64,000 nucleotides of DNA from Locusta migratoria (GCA_026315105.1 CM048746.1:348505548-348569547), one strand, 5' to 3'; shown: positions 9,781-21,844, counted from the first letter of the stretch. Numbers and translations: made by a program. Notes: generated by a model not told the origin, from the sequence alone.

Positions 9781-10920
9781 TGACACTGTAGTAGCAAAGA
9801 CGTTATATACAGCGAAACGTGATGCACATTCTTCTGTGGTTTTTTTTTTTTTTTTTTTTTTTTTTCTGCAACAAGCGTACGAATAAGGAAAAATAGGGAC
9901 ATATTGTAGTTTGAAAAGTAAAACTGCCAAGAAAGACGCCAAAGCCTAAGAAAGAAATTTCGCGTTCTTGATCCGTTTCTAGAACAAAGAATACGGCGCT
10001 GAAAAGTCAATCTACAGACAATAGAAACTTCAAATTTGTAGACATTGTTTATCTTACACTGTAGGCATCAGCGATTTTTTGATATTCCCATCCCTATGGG
10101 GGTGAAATAGGCGACCAACGGTATTTTGAAAATAGGTTCCTATTCAGGCAATTTTGAAGCAAGGAATACAAAACTTCGGATTTAGATTGGAATATTTAAA
10201 ACACGTGTCTCGATATATTTGGAAATTCAACCATTAAGCAGGTAAAATAACAGAAAATCTTTTAAGGGTGCTACTAAGACAGTTTTGATGCTACAAATGC
10301 GGAAAATCTGGATTTGGAACCGTGGTTAGATTTTTTTTTTAAAATGTGTTTCTCGATGTCTTGAATTCTGCCATCAATGCTGCAATAGGAGGTGACAAGT
10401 TGTATCAAAATACTTTATTAAGAAAGCATTTTTAAAGCTAAATCTATGAAAATTAATATTTATAAGTACAAATAACCAATGCAGAGTATCCAGTCCATAC
10501 GTGCGAAGCAGCGGGAATTACGCTAGTCAATCTATAAAAATTAATTGATTACAAGATTTTCTTCAGTTCGAGAATGGTCAAAGCTTGGCGCAATATCCAG
10601 GAGACAATAAAAACTCTTGAAAATAGGCACAACTTCATCTTAAATCAGCTCAATTATTGTGCACAACTTTCGAAAATCGGCACGCTCACAAAGACAAACA
10701 TTAGTAAAATTGTAGCCCACGCAAATATCTTAATGTAAAGTCTGACAATATGAAGCAAAGGAATGTATGACACTGCCATCTAGCGGCCGTCCTTCAAATT
10801 TTATCGGCAGAAATGAAAAAGTAACAAAAAAAGTGTGGATGGCATATGACGTCGCACACACTGAGCGAATGGTCCGTAGCAGACGGCGAACGCCGTCGCA
10901 GAGGCTTTAGGGGTTAAGAG
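9781..10920. other. No gene seen
   Basis: A poly(T) tract lies at about 9841-9865. The rest is AT-rich sequence with many stop codons. No family recognised. Confidence 0.5.
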
Positions 10921-11603
10921 CAGATATACGTACTCGACTGGCGCTTGACCTGTACACGTTGGCAACGGGATGTGAAGGCAGGCAGTCAGGAGTCACGTTC
11001 GGGAGGACAATAATAAATAGCCGTAGTCTTTATGGTTTGTAAACATATTGAACATACTAGGATCATTAATATACCCACCGGTCAAAGATACATCAAGAAT
11101 CTGTCAACCATAGAGCAGGAATAGCATTATTTATTTTTTCCATGGTGGACACACAAGATTATTACCCTCCTTATCTTTTAAAAGAGATTGGGCCAATTTT
11201 GTTCACTATCAAATTAATAAATAATGTTGTTCCGATGCTATCTTTAACAGGTTGTTGATGTACGCTTGTCCGGTGAGTACAGTAATGATCCTCGTAAATA
11301 CTACATGTCAATAGTCGGTTGTTCGTTATAGCACTCCGTCACATTCGCACCTTCCACATAATTACATCGTGAAAGTTGGTAAGTAACACATTTCGGATTA
11401 TAAATGGAAAATCAATTACATTACCAAAAGCGCTGCACAAAACCGCCATAGAGGATTTCAAAACTGACGCTAAATTTACTAGACATCAAACAACAATCAT
11501 ATTGCCTCAGTGCGACTCCTGATTGGCTGCCGTTACTCACCGTGGTGTTGCGAACGTGTATACATCGAGCGCCAGTCGGGTACGCATCAACTGCACTATA
11601 ACG
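10921..11603. repeat. Element with about 75-bp inverted termini
   Basis: Left segment 10921-11005 (cgactggcgcttgacctgta and following caggagtcac) is the imperfect reverse complement of right segment 11513-11603 (tacatcgagcgccagtcggg preceded by gcgactcctgattgg). The 500-bp interior has no transposase and is AT-rich. It is probably a non-autonomous DNA transposon. Confidence 0.55.
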
Positions 11604-12212
11604 ATGTTTACAAGGTAATGAAACTCAAAAATCCTAATATAGATGGAGTTGATTGGTATGCAGATTCTTAGATTCTACCCGAAGAGTGCAAATTTGTAGA
11701 TTTAATCTGAATACTATGAGAAATCTTACATTGTAGCTACTAATGTTATTGAAATAATTAGTTGATTTCTATTGGATTCCTGTTGCTTTTATTGAAGTGC
11801 GTCTTTGATATCGTAAACTGAAAAATGAATTTAGTCTAGACACCGGTAAATTACCGTTTCTGACAACGCCAGTACCGTCCTGACGCGTACAATAACTTCA
11901 GATGAAAAATGCTTAGCGTTACGAAAACTTCACTCTACATTCATTGAACCACAACTGTAACTGTCAAAGTTATATGGAATCAACTTCAGTGCACATCAAA
12001 CTGGTATGACTATCATGAATCAGTTCAATCGACAAGAATAAAAAGTCTTTAGTTACTTCAGATCCATGGTTAAAGAATGCTAACACGTAGTTTACATAAA
12101 ACAGAAAAAAATCTAGAAACTAAGTTTCAATTTAGTAGAAATGTAGGAAAACGCGAAATACTAGTGACCGTACGACTTATCTAGGAAGATTGGTTAAGTA
12201 AAGATAAACTTA
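11604..12212. other. No gene seen
   Basis: AT-rich sequence with only short frames. No repeat family recognised. Confidence 0.5.
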
Positions 12213-12665
12213 GAATGAAACTTTCACTCTCCAGCGGAGTGTGCGCTGATATGAAACTTCCTGGCAGATTAAAATTATGTGCTGGAACCGGGACTCGAGC
12301 CTGGGACCTTTGCCTTTCGCGGGCAAGCGCTCTACCGACTGAGCTATCCCGACACGACACACGATGCCGCCCCACAACTTTACTTCCGCCAGTACCTCGC
12401 CTCCTACTTTCCAAACTTCACAGAAGCTCTCCTGCGAAACTTGCAAGACTAGCACTGTTGGAAGAAAGGATATGGTGGAGTCATGGCTTAGCCACAGCCT
12501 AAGGGATATTTCCAGAATGAAACTTCCACGCTGCAGTGGAGTGTGCGGTGATATGAAACTTCCTGGCGGGATAGCTGAGTCGTTAGAGCGCTTGCCCGCG
12601 AAAGGCAAAGTTCCCAGGTTCGAGTCCCGGTACCGGCACACATTTTTAATCTGCCAGAAAGATTC
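12213..12665. repeat. Modular tRNA-like element with inverted tRNA cores
   Basis: A module (tgaaact...cagcggagtgtgcg.tgatatgaaacttcctggc) occurs twice in the same orientation (about 12214-12266 and 12516-12569). Each is followed by a tRNA-like core, but the first core is reversed and the second forward, so the cores form a 90-100-bp inverted repeat around a 160-bp centre. Both cores keep the B box GGTTCGAGTCC (the first as GGCTCGAGTCC). Confidence 0.65.
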
Positions 12666-12739
12666 AAAATACACTTACATATATAGCACTCGGAGATTTT
12701 GAAAAGATGTTCAAAACGTTAATTGTAATTCACCCTTTC

Positions 12740-12915
12740 AAATTATAAAGATAGCAGGAGTAAAAGACAAGGAAAGTTATCCAGTCGAAGGGCACGAAAG
12801 GCACGCGGTCACAGGGAAGGGTGTGACATGGGATTCTTGCTTATCTCCAACTTTATTCATTCTGTACATTGAACAATATGTGAAGGAAAGCATGCAGATA
12901 ATTAGAAAGAAGTAA
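12740..12915 (+). pseudogene. LINE reverse transcriptase scrap
   Basis: A plus-strand frame reads DSCLSPTLFILYIEQYVKES, matching the RT block that follows the GC.LSP motif in RTE/CR1-like LINEs (LSPTLFNLYIE). No other RT motif remains. Confidence 0.55.
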
Positions 12916-13007
12916 ATTAAGGAAAATTTGACGTTCAGTCGATATTTTCGTTATTAGAGAATGGAGAAAACTTACGGAGAGGTTTTTTTTTTCATAGAAG
13001 GGGTACA

Positions 13008-13130
13008 AAAGCGGCCGTCCCCTTTGAAACGAAATCAGCTCGGTATTTGCCTGGACCGATTCACGGAAATTGCGGAAAACCTAGCTCGTGATTGCCGAAG
13101 GCGGGCTTGGAACTCCATACTTCTTGATGA
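13008..13130 (-). repeat. SINE-B-like repeat fragment
   Basis: The sequence gcggccgtcccctttgaaac, then tatttgcctgga and a cggaaattgcggaaaacc phrase, is the reverse orientation of the repeat at 23440-23640 (ggttttccgtgatttccgta, tgccgggatggttcc). It is a widespread insect repeat with no coding capacity. Confidence 0.55.
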
Positions 13131-13429
13131 GAAATTTGTATGTTAATTGAGGATCAAGGTGAAGAATTAGGAAAAATTCTTCGTTTATGTGGCCATGAAT
13201 TAGGTATTTTACGATGACACTGAAACTCTGATGGAGGCAGCAAAAGACCTGGTACAGCAACTGAAGAGAAGATGATGTATCTGCAGGTAAGTGTCTAAGC
13301 ACTCTTTCACGCACCTCTGCTACGCTATCGCTTTTGATCGGGAGGGCTGTGTAATATATCGTTAGATATCAACTGCTGCAGAGTGCACTAAGTATCCCAG
13401 TGAGAACCGACATCTGTATCATCATCAGA

Positions 13430-14040
13430 GGTATTCTGCCTATGGCATGTCTTGTTATGGGTTAAACCTCTTTCACTTTCTCCGGACCACAGCCAAGATT
13501 TTCTCGTCCGATAATTCACTATCTTTGCTGTTGTCCAACATTTAATATACTTTTCTTCCTCTTTTGCCTTTTCACCATTCCTTCTACTCATTCCATCAGT
13601 ATACAGCCCCACTTCAGTGACCGAGCCAGCTCACTTTTCTTCTTGTAATGATTTTCAACACAGTTAGTTCAACTCCAACTCTAATGAATAACTTATCATT
13701 CCTTAAAATATCTTTTCAATTCGTCAATTCCCGTCCATATCCACAAATATAGTACGCACCATCTTCTTTCTTCTTCTTTACATTATGTCCACGATTCTGC
13801 GTCAAACAGTGCAAAGCTTCAGATATAACACTGATTAGGATTTATCCTCAAATAATCCCACCAAAGTAATTTCAGTTTCTTCTTGAGACTCTGCGTGGTC
13901 TTAGTATATTGATCAAACTACGCTGCACGACTTACACGTATTACGGCTCTTTTCCAGAAATATGGTTCCATGTAGTCTCAGGGTCGAAACATCCATGTCT
14001 GCTTTCATGCCCAGCACCTACATTAGCTCAAATTATGTAC
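13430..14040 (-). mobile_element. LINE C-terminal/3' remnant, minus strand
   Basis: The minus-strand frame over 13388-13612 includes KKSELARSLKWG-type residues across two frames, resembling the basic C-terminal region of insect LINE reverse transcriptases. Broken in several places; the family is uncertain. Confidence 0.4.
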
Positions 14041-14773
14041 CTGTGATAATACAGTTATACATTGTATGCTTTGGCCAATATTTGGGAAACAGTGAGGAAA
14101 TATAAAGATAAATAATTCATTAAAAAAATTAATTATTTTATATGAAATATTTTACTCTAACGTTTCCATATAACGTACGCAAAGTTAGTTGAATAACATT
14201 CATTTAAGCATAAGTGTTGATATATAGGAAGTGGCCCTACAGAAGCTAAACCAAAAACTTAGAAATAAACCTTATAAAATTATCAGAATGGATGTTTTAA
14301 AAGCGTTATGAGAATGGTAGCAAAGTTCCCAACTCAATAATCATCAACGATGTTCCGTCTCTCAGGCCACTTCGCAATCATACAACACGAAATAATCGTC
14401 TGCTCCAAATTGTTCAAATCTTAATACAACAAATAACACATAACTAGACGTAAAATTTCTTGTAGAATCACAATAACTCTTCAGGCACAATTCCGTAATA
14501 GAATGATTTACTTCAGTATGCAGTATTTAACTTTATATTTTCGTTGTCATCTTTTTGTTAAATAGTTAATGTAATATGTTCTTTTTGCAGACATACTGGG
14601 TTAGTTAATGTAATACAGGGAGTTATCTCTCCTTTTTTCCATTCGCCTTAATATTTGTAAACTCCGTTGTACAGTTAGAAATTAAAATATGAGCCCAATT
14701 GCACGGCAGATTATACGTTTCAGGCAAGCAATAGTAATCATTTTACTGTATCTCACTTCCAAAATTAATGTGC
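14041..14773. other. No gene seen
   Basis: Very AT-rich, stop-dense sequence with no recognised element. Confidence 0.5.
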
Positions 14774-14894
14774 AGATATTTCTTAATATAAATCGTCTAT
14801 GCAACTAAAGTAATACAAACTCTTTTGCACGCGCATTTTTTTAAAGATTTTGTTTGATTTCAGTTGCATAGGCGGTTCATATAAGTAAATATCT
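14774..14894. repeat. Stem-loop with 37-40-bp arms
   Basis: The left arm agatatttcttaatataaa then cgtctatgcaactaaag pairs with the right arm tttcagttgcataggcg then ttcatataagtaaatatct. The loop is about 45 bp. It looks like a minimal MITE; no TSD is obvious. Confidence 0.55.
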
Positions 14895-16332
14895 GTAGAT
14901 TAATATAAGAAGAAATTGAGGGAAAGGGACAGAAAACGAAATCTCACATCCAATATCTCATCCTTACTTTCTTTTACTTAAATCTCTGTATTTACGTTTC
15001 ATCTCATTTTCCTCTGGTTCCTACATATGGATTTAAATTAATGTGCTCTGGTATTTATTTTAAAATTAACATCATACTACACGTTACCTCAGCCATAATA
15101 AAAGATCCATAATATTTTACAAGCGGTTAACTAACATTTCCTTCAGGTGTGTATAGGGGGCCCAATGAGCCAGAAAAAAATATTTCGTATAACCAAACAA
15201 TAGAACACGCGCAAATAAAAATACATCTATATCTGCGTATTTACACTGAAAATCACTTAAGAGGATGCCAGCGGGTATATCGAATTGCCTTTCATTATAG
15301 TGTAAGAAACTTGCATGTTGGAGGTCGTCAAAAAATCTCAAAATTCAGAATGCGTAATAATATTCTCTAGTAATAATAATTTCGTTATTGAATGTTGCAG
15401 CAAATCACAACTAATGGGTCGCAACAACACTTTCGCAGTGAAAGTTAAAATTTTGAATAAAAAAATTATATTAATTAGCTTGAAACAGTCACTGTGGTAA
15501 TTAATTAAGCTTGGCCATATCTGACTTAGCATTGACTACAGCCTCCAACTAGCACCTCTTACAACTTCACTAATAAATGTGTCAGAATTCATGTAGGTCG
15601 AGCCGCGAAATGTGTATGACGCAGGGCAAAGGCTTCGACGATGCACTCGTAGCCTTCAAAGCCTCTCTGGCGGAATAGAGAGCGACCCTGTCCGCCCTTA
15701 GATACCAGAGGTGAACCGCGATCTCTGTGCTACACAAGAAGAGGCGGCTGCTGGCGCCGCCCGTTCTCTGGGGCGGAAAGTGTCAGTACACGCATCGACG
15801 CTGACACAACCTGCAGTAGTGCAGGACTCTGGGGGAGACTCCTATGGAAGAAGATTCGGCTGTCGAACCACCTGCACTCAAAGCTATGACGAAGAAGATC
15901 GCGGCTCCTATCTTCATCTTAAAAATCCTTATCGCTGTACTCCACCACTCATTCCCAAACCTACCCTTCCCCACTTCACCTTCCGATACCTCTCTATTCA
16001 AAGTCCTTTACGTCCCCGTCTCAAAGAAGAAACTTCGACTTATAAACTCGCACCCGCCTTTACTCTCTATGACTGGACGCACAACACGAATGTGTCAGAT
16101 CAGTGGGAGCGGGAGGGAAGGTAGAAATTAGGAGCAAAGAATTTGTCTACTAAATTGATCCAAAAGAAGAGACGGAAAGAGAATCCTGACACTTCTCCCC
16201 GATAGACTATTAGCAACACAGGAAATCACATCCGCTGCACATAGCAGCAATCACTATGACCTTAAGAATCTCCATGAACAATACACATTGTGTATTTTCT
16301 GTGACTAGCGTTACCAGCAACTACGTAGATAG
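14895..16332. other. Unassigned; GC-richer island 15580-16140
   Basis: AT-rich to 15570, then a 560-bp segment of higher GC with plus-strand frames (15711-16124 and 15844-16131) that match no family I know and lack clear splice sites. Its edges share the phrase aatgtgtcaga (about 15575 and 16089), which could be a target duplication of an unrecognised insertion. Confidence 0.3.
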
Positions 16333-16539
16333 TTTATATATAAATAACAGTCTAAACAATTTCATTTTATAGTATTCAACTAGTTTCGGTCTTTCCCTTG
16401 GACCATCTTCAGGAATTGTAACTCCATCGATGTCATGAAGCAGGTGCGTAACTGAGAGCCTCCCTGTATGTCACTGAAAGACCGAAACTAGTTTAATAAA
16501 ATAAAATCGTTGGACTCTAGACTGTTATTTATATATAAA
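16333..16539. mobile_element. Foldback element with hammerhead-like core
   Basis: Termini tttatatataaataacagt and the reverse complement (actgttatttatatataaa) bound 207 bp. The left arm, read on the minus strand, has CTGAAGA (16412-16406), a spacer able to form a GGTC/GACC stem, and GAAAC (16387-16383) followed by TAGTTG. The right arm retains GACCGAAACTAG but has lost the CTGANGA box. Confidence 0.6.
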
Positions 16540-17159
16540 TTTAAATTAGAGTGCTGTTATCCAAAACAGTGAAACAAAAATGTTTCCAAAAGTAAGTGAT
16601 GGAATACGAGGATAATATTCAGGTCATTTTCTTAGTCCCAGATGGTTTACTTTCCTTTTTTTCTCCGCATGTAGTCTTGCGTCGTTGATGTTGACTTTGG
16701 TTCGGCTTAGCGTCTCGTACTCGTCTTTGTTGTTGTCTTGTCTTGATTTGTTGATGTGTCCACGGTCTGTGTTCCACCCTCACTTACCTACCTCACTTTA
16801 CCACCTCCCGGGATCTAGGACGCTTTTCTTTCACCGGCGGTAAGACAGTGTACCGATTTCGTAATAATCTCGGGTGTAGCAGTTATTACGATTCTCTTGG
16901 AAACAGTATCATCGGACGTCAATAATGTGAGCTCTGGATACATTCTAGTATATAGCGTTACAACTGAAATAGATAACAAAATAAAAAGTACATTAATAAC
17001 AACAAAAAGGGTAACGGAATTTTGTCGAAGGCAATCTGGCGATCTGAAGCAGTTAGATTAGAAACAACGTAATGTAACATGTAGATGAGATTCTTTATTT
17101 CTGATGGTTGAAGTAATTGAGCCAGTACGTTGCCCTCGATGGCGAGCGTTCTTCAGAGA
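16540..17159. other. No gene seen
   Basis: A T/G-rich stretch (about 16640-16780) followed by unremarkable sequence. No element recognised. Confidence 0.45.
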
Positions 17160-17506
17160 CTAGCGTATCATCAAGAGTACCCCAGAGAAGACTATAAGAC
17201 CGTTATAATTTTCTTTATATGTAAATGATCTAACGGACCGAGTGAGTTGCAAATTACGGCTGTTTGCTGAAGATGCTATGCTGTACAGGAAGGTGTAGTC
17301 ATTGAATGACTTTGGTAAGATACATGACGACTTGCACCAAGTTTTTAGGTGTTGGAATGGCATCTCTCTCTTAATGTAGACAAATGTAAGGTGAGGCAAA
17401 AGAGTAGGAGAGAAAATTTTGTAATGTTCGATTACTGCAGCTTGACAGAGTCGGATCAATTAAATGTCTAGGCGTAGATCTGCACAGCGATATGAAATAG
17501 AGCTAT
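17160..17506 (+). pseudogene. LINE reverse transcriptase fragment, 5' part
   Basis: The plus-strand reading contains YMNDLTDRVSCKLRLFAEDA, that is the palm motif where FADD is expected but FAED is present, then NDFGKIHDDLHQVFRCW and, after stops, the LGVDLHSDMK block. These are RT motifs of jockey/RTE-type LINEs in correct order. Several stops and a substituted catalytic Asp show it is dead. It ends at the Tc1-like insertion. Confidence 0.65.
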
Positions 17507-17508
17507 TA

Positions 17509-18775
17509 CACTACTGGCCATTAAAATTGCTACACCAAGAAGAAATGCAGATGATAAACGGGCATTCATTGGACAAATATATTATACTAGAACTGATGTG
17601 TGATTACATTTTCACGCAATTTGGGTGCATAGATCCGGAGAAATCAGCTTGGATGGCGTGTGCAAGTACAGACTCCCATGCAGCTTCAACACCATACCAC
17701 AGTTCATCAAGAGTAGTGACTGGCGTATGGCGATGAGCCAGTTGCTCGGCCACCATTGGCCAGATGTTTTCATTTGGTGAGATATGTGGAGAATGTGCTG
17801 ACCAGGCAGCAGTCGAATATTTTTCGTATCCAGAGAGGCCTATAGGACCTGCAACATGCGGTCGTGCATTATCTTGCTGACATATAGACTCGCAGGGATC
17901 GAATGAAATGTAACGGCCCCTGTTCAAAGTGCCGTCGATGCGGAAAAAAGGTGACCGAGACGTGTAACCAATGGCACCCAATACCATCAAGCCAGGGTGA
18001 TACGCCAGTATGGCGATGACGAATACACGTTTGCTTCCAATGTGCGTTCACCGAGGTCGCCAAACACGGATGCGACCATCATGGCGCTATAAAAAGAACC
18101 TAGTTTCATCCGAAAAAATGACGTTTTGCCATTCGTGCACCCAGGTTCGTCGTTGCGTATACCATCGCAGGAGCTTCTGTCTGCGATGCAACGTCAAGGG
18201 TAACCGCGCCATGGTCTCCGAGCTGATTGTCCATAATGCTGCAAACGTCGTCTTGCAAACGACCCTATATATTGACTGAGGGATCCATACGTGGCTGCAC
18301 GATCCGTTACAGCAATGCGGATAAGATACCTGTCGACTGCTAGTGATACGAGGCCGCTTGGATCCAGCACGGTGTTCCGTATTGCCCTTAGGAACCCACC
18401 GATTCCATATTCTGCTAACAGTCATTGGATCGTGACCAACGCGAGCAGCAGTGTCGCGAACGATAAACCGCAATCGCGACAGGCTACAATTCGACATTTA
18501 TCAAAGTCGGAAACGTTATGGTACGTATTTCTCCTCCTTACACGAGGCATCACAACAACGTTTCACCAGGCAACGCCGATCAACTGCTGTTTGTGTATGA
18601 GAAATCGGTTGGAATCTTTTCTCATATCAGCACTTTGTAGGTGTCGCCACTGGCGCCAACCTTGTGTGAATGCTCTGAAAAGCTAATCATTTGCATATCA
18701 CTGCCTCTTCTTCCTGTCGGTTAAATTTCTTGCCTGTAGCATGCCATCTTCGTGGTGTAGCAATGGCCAGGAGTG
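17509..18775 (-). mobile_element. Tc1-like DNA transposon nested in a LINE
   Basis: Inverted ends CACTACTGGCCATT (left) and CACTCCTGGCCATT (right, complement), both continuing into GCTACACCA(A/C)GAAGA, are bordered by TA at 17507-17508 and 18776-18777. The length of 1,267 bp is close to an autonomous Tc1 element. The coding strand is minus. Confidence 0.85.
17604..18497 (-). pseudogene. Tc1-like transposase (DDE), frameshifted
   Basis: Three overlapping minus-strand frames cover the protein in order. 18087-18497 holds the N-terminal helix-turn-helix region (ARVGHDPMTVSRIWNRW) and the first catalytic block FSDETRFF. 17869-18063 holds an intermediate block (CIRHRHTGVSPW). 17604-17990 holds VLGAIGYTSRSP, the second block QDNARPHVA, and the third block SPNENIW. 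All three acidic positions are still visible, but at least two frame changes separate them. It would cut and paste at TA if intact. Confidence 0.8.
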
Positions 18776-19320
18776 TATGTCTGGAGAGTCGTAGGCGTAT
18801 GAGGAAAATTTTGTAAATATGTGATTCGTCTGTAAAGGAGATATCACACAAATCGCTTGTGTAACCCCGTCTTGATAAAGTGATAGGAATCCCACCAGAT
18901 CCATTTAAAGGATGATACTTAAGCAATTCAGAGGTGGGCGGCTTGGTTTGTTATTTGTATATTGCACAAATACGCTGCTGTTACTGAGATGCTTCGGAAA
19001 AATCAAATGTAAGTCACAGTCAGGAAGGCGACGTTCTTTCCGAGAAAAATTCTTGAAGAAATTTAGATGGCCGGAATCCGAAACAGACTGTAGAAAGATA
19101 TTATTGTTGGCAACTTATATTTCGCGTAAAGACCACAAAGATAAGATCAGGGAGATTAGGACTTGTACACATGGATACAATCATTCGTATTTCCCTCAAC
19201 GTATATGTTAGTAGAACAGAAAAGTGAACAAGTAGTAGTGGCACTAGGTACCCTACCCCACCTGGGTGGATTACGAGGTAGGTATGATGTAGATGTAAGA
19301 GAAGATACACAATGAAGAAT
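18776..19320 (+). pseudogene. LINE reverse transcriptase, C-terminal part
   Basis: The frame 18912-19211 carries SGRRRSFREKFLKKFRWPE and LLATYISRKDHKDKIREIRT, equivalent to the C-terminal block of the LINE at 29201-30079 (TYIGRNDHQNKIREIRA). It continues the RT of 17160-17506 after the Tc1-like insertion and ends near the 3' tail. Confidence 0.65.
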
Positions 19321-19535
19321 GGCTATAGAAATAAAATCATTACTGATCAGAAATTTGTTGACTTCCAATATTCATTCAAATGTGAGGAAGTCAATTATGG
19401 ATGCGTATGTGTGAAATGTTCTACGGAAGCGAAAATGGACGATATGGAGTTCAGTCTAAAGGACGGCCACGTTGGTATGGGAGCGCTGTTGAAAGATCCT
19501 TGCAATGGATTATGCGGTCGCTCTCCGTCGCATAT

Positions 19536-19665
19536 GTTAATTTAAATATGTTAATTTAAATAGTTTGTAAGTGTACGGACCGATTACCTCAGCGGTTTGA
19601 TCCATTAGGTCTAAAAGATTTGAAATTTTAACATAATATGACAGAAGATGTTGTTTCTTAAATTT
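19536..19665 (+). repeat. SINE-C tail fragment
   Basis: The sequence tagtttgtaagtgtacggac, then gattacctcagcggtttgat, matches the tail of the SINE family seen in reverse at 50500-50705 (cgatccaaagacttacaaac). The head is absent. Confidence 0.4.
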
Positions 19666-20044
19666 ACTCAACGACTTCTCATTATCTCGGTACTTTGACA
19701 TAGCAATGAACCACGTTGCCAACCTCAAGATTTGTTGTTAACTTACATTCTTTTGTTAACACTCATTGATTTTATTGACTTTAAATTTATTTTCTTAGGT
19801 GCAATAAATCAGTTATATACTTTCAAGGGCAATGTACTTGCCTTTTGTGCATTTTACTTGCAATTTTCTGGAGAGAAATTCTTTGCCCCTAGATATGACA
19901 GTTACGTACATACCTACAAACCAGTACAACCTTAATCGTATTACTGCTTGTGGAACTCTACATGAATACCTCAGAGAATGATAAAACTGCACTTTCATCT
20001 CAAAAATAACGATGGAATTGGTGCACAGGCTAGCAGACTGTACT
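19666..20044. other. No gene seen
   Basis: AT-rich sequence without recognisable frames or repeats. Confidence 0.5.
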
Positions 20045-20200
20045 TGCTTTCAGAATGATGATGGATCAAATGCGCGTCCGGCCATCTTGATTTAGGCTTT
20101 ACGTTTTTCCCTAAATCAATCTACGTGCTAATTCCCTTGAAATAGAATGGATGATACTCTCACTCATCCCTGAAACAATCAAAGATGACCTGGTAGACAT
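20045..20200 (+). repeat. SINE-B-like repeat, diverged
   Basis: The phrases atgatggatcaaatgcgcgt, ccggccatcttgatttaggc and ttttccctaaatca parallel those of the copy at 23440-23640. Confidence 0.5.
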
Positions 20201-21507
20201 TGTCATTCAACACTAAATATCTTCCTTATAAATTATGAAAAAGCAGCATCGCTTGGATATGACAGAACAGTTTTGATTCCCGTTGTGGACTTTAAGTGAA
20301 GCAAAAGAGAGTAAAAACAAATACCAAGAGAATACAAGAATGAAAGCTGAAAGTTCTATTTTAGTATTGTTTTTCTAAATTATTCCGCCTTGCTTACTAG
20401 CAGCGAGAATATTCAGATGCCTGACAGTATCAATATTCGGAAATAAATGATCGTGAATCATGAAACATTGATTCAGTCAGTTTTCGATTATTAAATTATT
20501 TTTTCTAAGGTCATCCACTAGTACAATGTTTCTAAATATTTACTAAACCAACAGGGTTCATAATTAGGAACCTTTGATTTACTCTTATTTACTAACATAT
20601 TTCTTGAGCCCGTTCATAAAGTATAACATGTCGGTTCTAGGGTGTACTCTAGTACATGACTGAGTAGTACTGAAAAACCACGTACTGCTACTAACACGTT
20701 CTATATTGTAAATGATTTCTTGAACATAATGAAACTCCCTAAATCGATCATACCTACTACGGGCAACTTTTCGTAACTCAGTTACTTCATTGTAAAGTGT
20801 AGGTATCACAACGACTGGAGAATTACCTTACCAGTGAAAAAGACTTTTGTTAATAATATTTAAACAGTAATTTTCAAAGTTACTGTCCCATGATTTTGAA
20901 GCAAGTAAGTTGCTTTGTGTGGAATTGTAATGCAATTCGTTCTATAGAACTGTTGGATGGGGGGCAACTGTTTCGCAGCAAAGCGCAAAATGGTGGTACG
21001 TTGCTTTGAATGGGGTACAGCTTCACAATAGCGTGAAAACTGATGAAAGGGAAAAAATGAAAAGGCGAACGCCTGCGGAACGATATTACAACCGAGCGAA
21101 AAATGCTGCTAACCCAGCTACATGAAATGCTTGTTAGCACGCAGCTATTGGACGTACCGACGTCTGTGTGGTTACAACAAACAATGAAAATACAATACTG
21201 TTCAGTGTGGACTGAAACACCGTTACAATAGCAACATCTGCATCTGACAATAAATAACGAACACAAAACAGCATTAACGCTCTTTTCTTCTTTTATTGCA
21301 CGGTTTTCATATGCTATTGCTCGGTAATAACTTTCTTTGTCTCTCTTCTTGAATGGTGTACGTGACGTCATTATCCAAACAGTAGTTCCAGTATCAAAGT
21401 TGATGAAGAATAACATTATTATCGCAGGCCTGTCACTCACTGTATCACGTATTATTAAAGTAGTACGTAATTAGACAGGACACATATTCAGTGGTGAGAT
21501 TACAAAA

Positions 21508-21512
<5 letters not shown>
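20201..21512. other. No gene seen
   Basis: The minus-strand frame 20880-21440 is long but of no recognisable family and of low-complexity, Cys/Ser/Phe-rich composition; I do not call it a gene. Confidence 0.4.
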
Positions 21513-21555
<43 letters not shown>

Positions 21556-21577
21556 ATCTATCTCTCTGTCTCTCTCT
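21513..21577. repeat. (TC)n microsatellite
   Basis: A nearly pure CT run of about 38 bp followed by interrupted CT/CTAT units. Confidence 0.9.
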
Positions 21578-21844
21578 GATTAGATAGTCCTTTCCACACA
21601 CTACTTTAGCTCATTAATACGATGTTATAAACTTTCAACCTTCTTATTATTTTTCACGTTAAATGTTTGTTAAATTATGACAGGGTATGGTTTTTCAATT
21701 CAAAATAGAATAAAATGTAAATATCAAAATTTGTTGTGCAAAATGTTGAACAAATGTTAATTTTAGTGGAAGTTATGCCAAGAGAACTATTATGGAAGCT
21801 AATAGACAACGGAAATGAAGACATTAGTTACTTTTACGCACAGT

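Larger units (their letters stand above)
17160..19320 (+). mobile_element. LINE split by a Tc1-like insertion
   Basis: The plus strand from 17160 to 17508 and again from 18776 to about 19320 carries one LINE: RT scraps first (NDLTDRVSCKLRLFAEDAM), then the C-terminal block (KFLKKFRWPE...TYISRKDHKDKIREIRT). The two parts are separated by a 1,267-bp transposon with a TA duplication. The 3' end runs into a tatgatgtagatgt tail. Confidence 0.75.

Noticed and set aside
20880..21440. 186-residue minus-strand open frame
   Set aside because: No recognisable domain, unusual Cys/Phe/Ser composition, no splice or start context; likely chance.
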